In this document: positions 18,467-25,373 of the stretch, piece by piece
Position numbering within the stretch: position 1 is the first letter of the stretch
Layout of the letters: each line of letters begins with the position of its first letter
Assembly: GCA_016192435.1 (NCBI GenBank)
Contig: JACPUD010000069.1
Coordinates: forward strand, 35,040-99,039
From: Rhodocyclales bacterium
GTDB taxonomy: Bacteria > Pseudomonadota > Gammaproteobacteria > Burkholderiales > Rhodocyclaceae
Reading direction: 5' to 3'
Length of the DNA stretch: 64,000 nt
Notes under the pieces: generated by a model
What the model saw: the letters and a program-made list of their open reading frames with translations, nothing else
The model's database searches: none
Told to the model about the DNA's origin: nothing
Made by a program: the position numbers and the translations under genes

Positions 18467-19045
18467 TCAGGTTTTCGCTCCGGCAAACCAACTGTCTTCG
18501 AGGCAAGCGCGCAAGCCCGTGCGGGCGCGATGCAGCACCACCCAGCAATTGGACGCGCTGATGCCGGTTTCCTTACAGATTTCCCCGGCCTCGAAGCCGA
18601 GGAATTCCCGCATCATGAAGACGCGTGCGGTCTTTTCCGGCAGGTGATCGAGGCAGGCCTCGAACACGCGCCAGAACTGCTGCTGCTCGAATGAAGCCTC
18701 CGGATCGGCCCAGCGTCCCGGCCGCGCAGACTCCTGCCAATGGCCGCGCCGATCGAACAGCGACTCGTTGAGCAGCTCGTCGGCAGCCTCGTCCTCGGCC
18801 AGCGAGGTCGCGGAGATTTCGCGGCTCTGGGCACGGATGATGTCGATGATCTTGTTGCGCAGGATGGAAATCAGCCAGGTCTTGTAGGACGAGCGGCTTT
18901 CGAAGCGATGGCCGCCCGTCAGCGCCGCGAGCAGGGTTTCCTGCACCGCATCCTCGGCGGCGCCCGCGTCGCGCAACTGCAGGCGCGCGAAGCGCAGCAG
19001 GTCGGGGCGCAGGGCGTTCAGCTCGCTTTGACGATCCAGTTCCAT
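18467..19045 (-). CDS. ECF-type RNA polymerase sigma factor
   Basis: A 192-residue sigma-70 family protein with region 2 (LRPDLLRFARLQLRDAGAAE, then YKTWLISILRNKIIDIIR) and region 4 (HLPEKTARVFMMREFLGFE, then SASNCWVVLHRARTGL). It heads an operon with an anti-sigma factor and a CWC protein and is divergent from msrB-msrA across a 163-bp gap. This context suggests a regulon for oxidative damage in the cell envelope. A GGAA-containing promoter of ECF type is plausible in the gap but I could not fix one. Confidence 0.8.
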   Translation of the reverse strand: MELDRQSELNALRPDLLRFARLQLRDAGAAEDAVQETLLAALTGGHRFESRSSYKTWLISILRNKIIDIIRAQSREISATSLAEDEAADELLNESLFDRRGHWQESARPGRWADPEASFEQQQFWRVFEACLDHLPEKTARVFMMREFLGFEAGEICKETGISASNCWVVLHRARTGLRACLEDSWFAGAKT

Positions 19046-19208
19046 GGGGCGCGCAGGGCTATCGGAGGGAACGCATTTTGACCCAGGATGACTAAGATGG
19101 GCAAACCTTCCGATTCTGTAAGGAATCCGCAGGCCACCACGACCACAGCCCATCGCAGGCAAGCAGCCAGGCGCATCCCCGACAGCGCCCCGACCACAGG
19201 AGAGCCAC

Positions 19209-19709
19209 ATGAACCGTCGCCACTGGATTTTCCGGATATCCGGCCTCGCCGCCGCCACCGCGCTGCCCTGGGGCAGCGCCGGCGCCGCCAGCAGCTTTGC
19301 ACTGACCAAGCCGAAGCAGGAATGGAAAAAGCTGCTGAGCCCCGACGCCTACCGCGTGCTGTTCGAGGAAGGCACCGAGCCCGCCGGCAGCAGCCCGCTG
19401 AATGCGGAAAAGCGCGCGGGCAGCTTCATCTGCGCCGCCTGCAACCTGCCGCTGTTCGACAGCGCCCACAAGTACGAAAGCGGCACCGGCTGGCCCAGCT
19501 TCTGGCAGCCGCTGGCCGGCGCCGTCGGCACTTCGACCGACTTCAAGCTGATCCTCCCGCGCACCGAGTACCACTGCTCGCGCTGCGGCGGGCATCAGGG
19601 CCATGTCTTCAACGACGGCCCGCAGCCCACCGGCAAGCGCTACTGCAACAACGGCGTGGCGCTCGCCTTCGTGCCCAAGGGTGCGCCTTTGCCGGCGCTG
19701 CGGACATGA
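19209..19709 (+). CDS. msrB: Exported methionine-R-sulfoxide reductase
   Basis: A 166-residue MsrB with an N-terminal export signal (MNRRHWIFRISGLAAATALP), possibly Tat because of the Arg pair. The zinc site is formed by CAACN and CSRCGGHQGH, and RYCNNGVALAF carries the catalytic Cys. It repairs the R epimer of methionine sulfoxide, presumably in the periplasm. AGGAGAG precedes the ATG. It overlaps msrA by ATGA. Confidence 0.85.
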   Translation: MNRRHWIFRISGLAAATALPWGSAGAASSFALTKPKQEWKKLLSPDAYRVLFEEGTEPAGSSPLNAEKRAGSFICAACNLPLFDSAHKYESGTGWPSFWQPLAGAVGTSTDFKLILPRTEYHCSRCGGHQGHVFNDGPQPTGKRYCNNGVALAFVPKGAPLPALRT

Positions 19710-20323
19710 GGCCGGCTTGCTTGGCCCGGGCGATGGCGCTCTGCGCCCTCCTCGCAGGGGCCGCCCAGGCCGCGACGCCGCCGGCGCCCGCCGCGGCTCC
19801 GGGCCGCGCCACGGCGATCTTCGCCGGCGGCTGCTTCTGGTGCATCGAAAAGGACTTCGAGAAACTCGCCGGGGTCATCGAAGTGGAATCCGGCTATACC
19901 GCAGGCAAGACGCCGAACCCGAGCTACGAACAGGTCAGCGCCGGCAGCACCGGCCACGCCGAGGCGGTGCGGGTGATCTACGACCCGCAGAAAGTCAGCT
20001 ACCCGCAACTGGTCGATTATTTCTGGCGGCATATCGATCCGACGGTCAAGGACCGGCAGTTCTGCGACGTCGGCACCCAGTATCGCAGCGGCATCTACTG
20101 GCAGAACGAGACCGAGCGCAAGGCCGCCGAAGCCAGCCGCGACGCGCTGCTGAAGGGCGGCAAGTTCAAGACCATACACACCGAACTGGCGCCGGCGACG
20201 ACCTTCTGGCTGGCCGAGGCATACCATCAGGACTATTACAAGAAGAACCCGATCCGCTACAACTACTACCGCAAGTCCTGCGGCCGCGACGCGCGGGTGG
20301 AAGAAGTCTGGAGCGGCAAGTAG
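19706..20323 (+). CDS. msrA: Exported methionine-S-sulfoxide reductase
   Basis: A 205-residue MsrA with a signal peptide (ALCALLAGAAQAA), the catalytic GGCFWCIEKDF motif and the conserved GYTAGKTPNPSYEQV and AEAYHQDYY segments. Together with MsrB it handles both epimers of methionine sulfoxide. The pair is encoded divergently from the ECF sigma operon, which is the likely regulator. An exact copy of the dispersed repeat follows the stop by 20 bp. Confidence 0.85.
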   Translation: MRPACLARAMALCALLAGAAQAATPPAPAAAPGRATAIFAGGCFWCIEKDFEKLAGVIEVESGYTAGKTPNPSYEQVSAGSTGHAEAVRVIYDPQKVSYPQLVDYFWRHIDPTVKDRQFCDVGTQYRSGIYWQNETERKAAEASRDALLKGGKFKTIHTELAPATTFWLAEAYHQDYYKKNPIRYNYYRKSCGRDARVEEVWSGK

Positions 20324-20343
20324 GCTGCCATACTCCGCCGTCC

Positions 20344-20359
20344 CGCCAGCGCCAACTTT
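20344..20359 (+). repeat. Dispersed 16-bp repeat, copy 2 (after msrA)
   Basis: Exact core CGCCAGCGCCAACTTT preceded by GCCGTCC and followed by CGGGG, in the 117-bp gap between msrA and arsM, sense with msrA. Confidence 0.8.
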
Positions 20360-20440
20360 CGGGGCGCCGGCAGGGATTCGTCGGCACGCACCGGGCGGCG
20401 TTCTCGCGCTCGGCGCCATCACCATGAACAAGGAACAGAC

Positions 20441-21499
20441 ATGCACGAACTGGTCAAGGACTACTACGGCAGACAGTTGAGCAAATCGGACGACTTGAAG
20501 ACCTCGGCCTGTTGCGACGCATCGAGCGTGCCGGGCTGGCTCAAGCCGCTCCTGGCGCGGATCCACCCCGAGGTGCTGGAACGCTATTACGGCTGCGGCC
20601 TGGTGGCGCCGCCGCTCCTGGCCGGCTGCCGCGTGCTCGACCTGGGCAGCGGGTCCGGGCGCGACGTGTATGCGCTGGCGCAGCTCGCCGGACCGACCGG
20701 CGAAGTCGTCGGCGTGGACATGACCGACGAGCAGCTCGCCGTGGCGCAACGCCATCGCGAACATCACCGCATCGCTTTCGGCTTCGAGCGCGACAACGTG
20801 CGCTTCCTGCACGGCTACATCGAGCGCCTCGACGAACTCGACCTGGCGCCGGGCAGCTTCGACGTCATCGTCTCCAACTGCGTGGTCAATCTGTCGCCCG
20901 ACAAGGAGGCCGTGCTGCGCGGCGTGCAGCGCCTGCTCAAGCCCGGCGGCGAGTTCTACTTCTCCGACGTGTATGCCGACCGGCGCGTGCCCGATGCCGT
21001 GAGGAACGATCCGGTGCTCTACGGCGAATGCCTCGGCGGTGCGCTGTACTGGAACGACTTCCTCGGCTTGGCGCGGCAGGCGGGTTTCAACGACCCACGC
21101 CTGGTCGAAGACCGGCCGCTGGCGATCACCGATGCGGAATTGGCGCCGCGCACCGCCGGCGTGAACTTCTTCTCCGCCACCTACCGCCTGTTCAAGCTCG
21201 ACGGACTCGAAGCCGACTGCGAGGATTACGGCCAGGCCGTGGTCTATCGCGGCAGCATCCCGCAGCAAGCCCAGGCCTTCGTCCTCGACCGCCATCACCG
21301 CATCGAAGCCGGCCGCGTCTTCCCGGTCTGCGGCAACACCTTCCGCATGCTCAAGGAAAGCCGGCTGGCGCCGCATTTCGATTTCATCGGCGACTTCACG
21401 CGCCACTACGGCATCTTCGAAGGTTGCGGCAAGGCGCTGCCCTTCGGCGGCAATGCGGGCGGCGGCGAGGCCGACGCAGAAAGCTGCGGCTGCTGCTAG
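20441..21499 (+). CDS. arsM: Arsenite S-adenosylmethionine methyltransferase
   Basis: A 352-residue class I methyltransferase with SAM motif LDLGSGSGRD and the ArsM cysteine set: CC at 24-25, Cys147 in SNCVVNL and Cys197 in GECLGGAL. A Cys-rich tail (ESCGCC) ends the protein. ArsM methylates trivalent arsenic stepwise to mono- and dimethylated forms, either for detoxification or as substrate for ArsS. AAGGA precedes the ATG. The gene directly downstream is the wreck of a PiT phosphate/arsenate transporter, and further arsenosugar-type genes lie at 25.4-30 kb. Confidence 0.85.
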   Translation: MHELVKDYYGRQLSKSDDLKTSACCDASSVPGWLKPLLARIHPEVLERYYGCGLVAPPLLAGCRVLDLGSGSGRDVYALAQLAGPTGEVVGVDMTDEQLAVAQRHREHHRIAFGFERDNVRFLHGYIERLDELDLAPGSFDVIVSNCVVNLSPDKEAVLRGVQRLLKPGGEFYFSDVYADRRVPDAVRNDPVLYGECLGGALYWNDFLGLARQAGFNDPRLVEDRPLAITDAELAPRTAGVNFFSATYRLFKLDGLEADCEDYGQAVVYRGSIPQQAQAFVLDRHHRIEAGRVFPVCGNTFRMLKESRLAPHFDFIGDFTRHYGIFEGCGKALPFGGNAGGGEADAESCGCC

Positions 21500-21511
21500 G
21501 CGGTTCGCGCC

Positions 21512-21729
21512 ATGGAAATCTTACTGCTCGGCGTCACCCTGTTGCTCGCCTTCGGCAACGGCGCCAACGACAACTCCAAGGGCTTCGCCACCGTCTGAGG
21601 TTCGACCGTCCTCCGCTACCGGCGCACCCTGGCCCTGGCGACGCTGGCCACGCTGGCCGACAGCCTGCTTTCACTGGCCCTGGCGCAGACGCTGGTCGCG
21701 CAATGCGCCGGCCGGGGCCTGGTGCCTGT
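21512..21729 (+). pseudogene. PiT-family phosphate transporter, N-terminal fragment with in-frame stop
   Basis: From the ATG at 21512 the frame reads MEILLLGVTLLLAFGNGAND, then NSKGFATV, a TGA, and GSTVLRYRRTLALATLATLA, continuing to AGRGLVP. This is the first helix pair of a PiT transporter; the TGA replaces the TGG of the usual ATLWGS motif. Homology stops near 21727, where base composition changes and VapBC debris begins. Only about 70 of the usual 350-500 residues remain. A functional version would have followed arsM closely, as PiT genes do in some ars loci. Confidence 0.75.
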
Positions 21730-21741
21730 AATTTGCGTCCC

Positions 21742-22160
21742 TCAACGATTGTTAGTATCGGCGCCAGAATCCTGCCAATTCTCCGTAACCACTCCCGGAT
21801 AAGTGGCAAAGTCCTTGAGTTTGTTTGTCACCACGGCACGCCAAGCGACACGGCATGAGCCGCAACCATCTTGTCGAGATGATCATTCTTACTGTCGCGG
21901 CTTGCCATTCGAATCGGCCCACAGGCCACGCCTACCGGAACATCGCAGGACACAACCTGAATGTCATCAACCAACGCTGCGAGATTGACCCGCTCGTGCT
22001 CCGGTTCAGCGGATATGGCGACGCCGTATTCCAGTTCAGCATAGGTGATCGCCGACATCGCCACATCGCCGACGTAATATTGAGCGAAGCGCCGAGCCGG
22101 GCGAATCCTGATTTCGTCGCCTTCGCGCTCGATCTCAAGCGCCATGAGTGGAATAAGTAT
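21742..22160 (-). pseudogene. VapBC toxin-antitoxin remnant
   Basis: On the minus strand, an antitoxin-like tail (LEIEREGDEIRIRPARR) is joined directly to the middle of a VapC PIN toxin (FAQYYVGDVAMSAITYAELE, then NDHLDKMVAAHAVSLGV), so the antitoxin end and toxin start have been deleted. After SLGV a one-base loss shifts the frame; the rest of the toxin continues in the next frame as VVTNKLKDFATYPG, then VVTENWQDSGADTNNR and a stop at 21742-21744. The DNA is visibly richer in A/T than its neighbours. Both lesions imply a dead module. Confidence 0.7.
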
Positions 22161-22413
22161 GCGCGTTCCAAGCTGTGTCCAAATGACATTCCGGGAAAAC
22201 CAGAAGGTGCCTACGAGACAACCGGCTGGGTCGGAATGGGTGACTGGCTTGGCACGCGGGTGATAGCTACCAGGCACAGGAAATATCGTTCTCCAAGCAA
22301 AGTATCGTGTCAGCGGCGGCAACCCGTACTAAGCCGGCCTTTCGCTTGAGCAATCACCGACAGCAACTCAGGCCGACAATCAGACCTGTTCCACGCCATG
22401 GCGATTCGCACCG

Positions 22414-22429
22414 AAAGTTGGCGCTGGCG
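22414..22429 (-). repeat. Dispersed 16-bp repeat, copy 3 (in gene debris)
   Basis: Exact core on the minus strand with CACCGTCG before it and CGGTG after it. It sits just past the stop of the AraC fragment, sense with that fragment. Confidence 0.75.
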
Positions 22430-22446
22430 CGACGGTGCGTATTTCT

Positions 22447-22527
22447 TCACGCGACGCTCGCCTTGAGCGTCTTCACCCAGGCCGAAGGACTCATGCCGGT
22501 CTCGCGGATGAAGGCGCGCTGAAAGCC
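22447..22527 (-). pseudogene. AraC-family regulator, last 26 codons only
   Basis: The minus strand reads RAFIRETGMSPSAWVKTLKA plus a few residues and a stop, a typical C-terminal helix-turn-helix end of an AraC regulator. Just upstream the frame turns into antisense of the AhpD-like gene, so the regulator is cut at about 22527. It is back-to-back with another truncated gene, which looks like one deletion joining two former neighbours. Confidence 0.6.
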
Positions 22528-23001
22528 GTCGGCTTCATTCCCAACATGTACGCCAACATGGTCAACGTGCCCGGCGTGCTGAGCACCTACCTGCACGGCT
22601 ACGCGGCCTTTCGCCAGAACTCGGGCCTGACGCCGGCCGAGCAGGAAGTGGTTTTTCTGGCCATCAGCCAGCAGAACGGCTGCAACTACTGCACCGCAGC
22701 GCACAGCATGCTGGCGGACAAGCTGTCGGGCGTACCGGCGCCAGTGCTGGCCGCGATCCGTTGCGGCCAGCCAATCCCGGATGCGAAGCTGGCGGCGCTC
22801 TACGGCTATGCGCAGGAACTGGTGAAGACGTCCGGCAAGCCCGGCCAGGCAGTCGCCGACGCCTTTCTTGCCGCCGGCTATACCGAAACCACAGCGCTGC
22901 AGGTGATTCTGGCCTCGGCGGTGAAAACGCTGTCGAACTACAGCAACCATCTGTTCCAGACCGAGGTCGACGACAGGTTTGCGGCCTACAAGGTGGCCTG
23001 A
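22519..23001 (+). pseudogene. Carboxymuconolactone decarboxylase / AhpD-like protein, 5'-truncated
   Basis: About 160 residues of an alkylhydroperoxidase-type protein remain (GFIPNMYANMVNVPGVLSTY, then the redox motif CNYCTAAH). Relatives begin about 25-30 residues earlier with their own start; here that part is replaced by the end of an AraC gene. No ATG with a ribosome site stands before GFIPN, so expression is doubtful, although the CXXC-x-x-x-H core and the C-terminus are intact. It could be translated from an internal ATG at 22546. Confidence 0.6.
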
Positions 23002-23112
23002 GTGTAAGTAATTCGCAGCGAATCCGACGACGTGGGTAGCAGGTGCGCAAGCGCGCCTCGGGCGTCTGCCACCCACGGCAGCGTCCAGGCAACCATTACC
23101 GGGAGATCGACC

Positions 23113-23196
23113 ATGGACCAGATGCTGGACAAGCAAAAGTGCCACGACGTTGCCGTGAAGGGCAAGAACGACCGCGAGGCCGGCGCCAGAGCTTAA
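23113..23196 (+). CDS. Possible 27-residue peptide or gene remnant
   Basis: GGGAGATCGACC precedes an ATG followed by 27 codons (MDQMLDKQKCHDVAVKGKND, then REAGARA) and TAA. The ribosome site is good, but the product matches nothing I know. The sequence after it repeats the unit ACTGAGCT(T)AAA, as if decayed. It may be the start of a gene lost in the same rearrangement that broke its neighbours. Nothing else was seen in 23002-23234. Confidence 0.25.
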   Translation: MDQMLDKQKCHDVAVKGKNDREAGARA

Positions 23197-23234
23197 AACT
23201 GAGCTTAAAACTGAGCTGAAGCCTGGGCTGAACC

Positions 23235-25307
23235 ATGTCCATCCGCGCTCGCTTGGCCATCGGCTTCGCGCTCCTGCTCGGACTGCTGTTCGCGGTCGCG
23301 GCCTTGCCGCTGCAGCGACTGGAGGCTTTGACCGCCAGAACCGCGGACATTGTCGACCGTCAGGCGCGGCTGGCGATCCTGTCGCAGCGCGCCAACCAGC
23401 ACGCCCAGGCCGCGGCGATCGGCCTGCTCAACCTGATGCAGACCGGCGAGCGCGCAGCGCGCGTGCCGCTCTATGCCGCGATGGATGCCGACATCGCGGC
23501 GGCCGACATGGCCGTCGCCGATATTGAAATGGCGCTGCTGAATCCGGCGACGCGCGCCAACATCGAGCGCATCGCCGATCTGCGCCAGCGCTACGGCGAT
23601 TTGTTCCAGCAAACCGTGGAGCTGATCGAGATCGAAGGCGCAGCGGCCGCGCGCCGGCATTTCGAGGACCGGACGCAGAAGGTCCTGAATACCCTGCTGT
23701 TCGAAACCCAGGCGCTGGAGACCCGATTGCTGGAAACCATGCAGGCCGAACTGGAGCAGCTCGGGGCAGCGGCGCTGCATGCGCGGCGGCTGGTGATCTT
23801 CCTTGCCGCCGGCGCCCTCGTCGCCGGCATCGCCATGGCCTGGACGATTGCGCGCAGCATCGTGGTGCCGGTGCGCGAAGCCGTGGCGGTCGCCGAACGC
23901 ATCGCCGGCGGCGACTACCTAACCGCAGTCGCGAACGGCAGGCGCGACGAGGTCGGCGCCCTGCTCGCTTCGCTCGCCACCATGCGCGACAGCATTGCCA
24001 GCCGCGAGGAAAGGATCTCGCGCCTGGCCTATGTCGATCCGCTCACCGGCCTGCCCAACCGCACGCGCTTTCTGGAAATTCTCGGCATGCCGCCGGCCGG
24101 CAGCCGGGGCGCGCTGGTGATGCTGGGCATCGACCGCTTCGCGCCGATCAACAACGCGCTGGGCCATGCGGTCGGGGACCGCCTGCTGTGCCAGATCGCC
24201 GCGCGGCTGTGCGAAGTCCAGGGCAAGGGCTGCACGCTCGCCCGCCTCTGGGGCGACGAGTTCGCCTTGCTGCTGGCGGATGTCGACTGCACCGCCGCCG
24301 CGCGCCATGCCGAACGGATACTGGCGGCGCTGCGCGCACCGATGATGGTCGATGGCCAGCGTCTCGACATCGATGCCAGCCTCGGCATCGTCATGTATCC
24401 GCGCGATGGCGACGACGGAGCCACGCTGATGCGGCGCGCGCAGCGGGCGATGGCCCTGGCCAAGCGACGGCGCGCGGGCTATGGCTTCGGCGACGGTGAC
24501 GAAGGCGAACCCGCCCACGAGGAGCTGTCCCTGATCGGCGAGATGCGCGAGGCGCTGGCGCGCGGCGATTTCCTGCTGCACTACCAGCCCAAGCTGGATT
24601 TGGCCGGGCAGCGCATCGCCGGCGCCGAAGCCTTGCTGCGCTGGCGGCATCCGGAACAGGGAATGATTGCGCCGGGACGCTTTATTCCCTTTGCCGAACA
24701 GACCGGCTTCATCCGCGAGATCACGCCCTGGGTGCTGGCGCGGGTGATCGCGGACGCCGCGCAGTGGCGGCGGGACGGCATCGCGGTGGTCGTTTCGGCC
24801 AATCTTTCCGCGCTCGATTTGCTGAATCGCGATCTCGTCGGCCTGGTGCGCCGCCTGCTCGACGAGTCCTCGCTGCCGGCCGACCGGCTCTGCCTGGAAA
24901 TCACCGAGAGCGCGCTGATGGACGAGCCGGAACTGGCCCTGCAACACCTGAACGAGCTGGCGGCGCTCGGCGTCAAACTGTCGATCGACGACTACGGATC
25001 GGGCCAGGCATCGCTGGCCTACGTCAAGACCCTGCCGGTGCATGAACTGAAAATCGACCGCGCCTTCGTCGATGGCGTGGATACCGATGCGAAGAACGCC
25101 GCGATCGTGCGCTCGACCCTGCTGCTGTGCCGCGAACTCGGCCTGACGGTCGTTGCCGAGGGCGCGGAAACGCCGGCGGAACTGGCCTGGCTGGCAGACA
25201 ATGACTGCGACCTGGTACAGGGCTACGTCGTGGCGCGACCGCTGCCGCTGGACGACTTCCTGGCCTGGATCGAAGCGGTCGCCCCCGATCCCGCCGTGTT
25301 AGCGTAA
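23235..25307 (+). CDS. Membrane GGDEF-EAL protein, probable c-di-GMP phosphodiesterase
   Basis: A 690-residue sensor: an N-terminal span, a periplasmic helical domain (about 30-180) resembling a four-helix MCP bundle, a second span (LVIFLAAGALVAGIAMAWTI), HAMP, GGDEF and EAL. The GGDEF signature is changed to LWGDEF, so cyclase activity is probably lost. The EAL part keeps AEALLRW, EITESAL, DDYGSG and AEGAET, so c-di-GMP hydrolysis is likely. It lies between the debris region and the arsenic-type fusion genes, with no obvious operon partner. Confidence 0.8.
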   Translation: MSIRARLAIGFALLLGLLFAVAALPLQRLEALTARTADIVDRQARLAILSQRANQHAQAAAIGLLNLMQTGERAARVPLYAAMDADIAAADMAVADIEMALLNPATRANIERIADLRQRYGDLFQQTVELIEIEGAAAARRHFEDRTQKVLNTLLFETQALETRLLETMQAELEQLGAAALHARRLVIFLAAGALVAGIAMAWTIARSIVVPVREAVAVAERIAGGDYLTAVANGRRDEVGALLASLATMRDSIASREERISRLAYVDPLTGLPNRTRFLEILGMPPAGSRGALVMLGIDRFAPINNALGHAVGDRLLCQIAARLCEVQGKGCTLARLWGDEFALLLADVDCTAAARHAERILAALRAPMMVDGQRLDIDASLGIVMYPRDGDDGATLMRRAQRAMALAKRRRAGYGFGDGDEGEPAHEELSLIGEMREALARGDFLLHYQPKLDLAGQRIAGAEALLRWRHPEQGMIAPGRFIPFAEQTGFIREITPWVLARVIADAAQWRRDGIAVVVSANLSALDLLNRDLVGLVRRLLDESSLPADRLCLEITESALMDEPELALQHLNELAALGVKLSIDDYGSGQASLAYVKTLPVHELKIDRAFVDGVDTDAKNAAIVRSTLLLCRELGLTVVAEGAETPAELAWLADNDCDLVQGYVVARPLPLDDFLAWIEAVAPDPAVLA

Positions 25308-25373
25308 CGCCTGGCTCCGGGCGCCGATCATGCCTCTACGCGGCGCCCGCGGCGCGCATTCCTGGAGACTCAT

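Noticed and set aside
19046..19208. Specific ECF promoter motifs between sigF-like operon and msrB
   Set aside because: GGAA-type hexamers are present on both strands, but no pair with a convincing spacing and -10 could be fixed.
21742..22160. Functional VapBC toxin-antitoxin pair
   Set aside because: The antitoxin end and toxin start are deleted and the toxin is frameshifted, so it is listed as a remnant.
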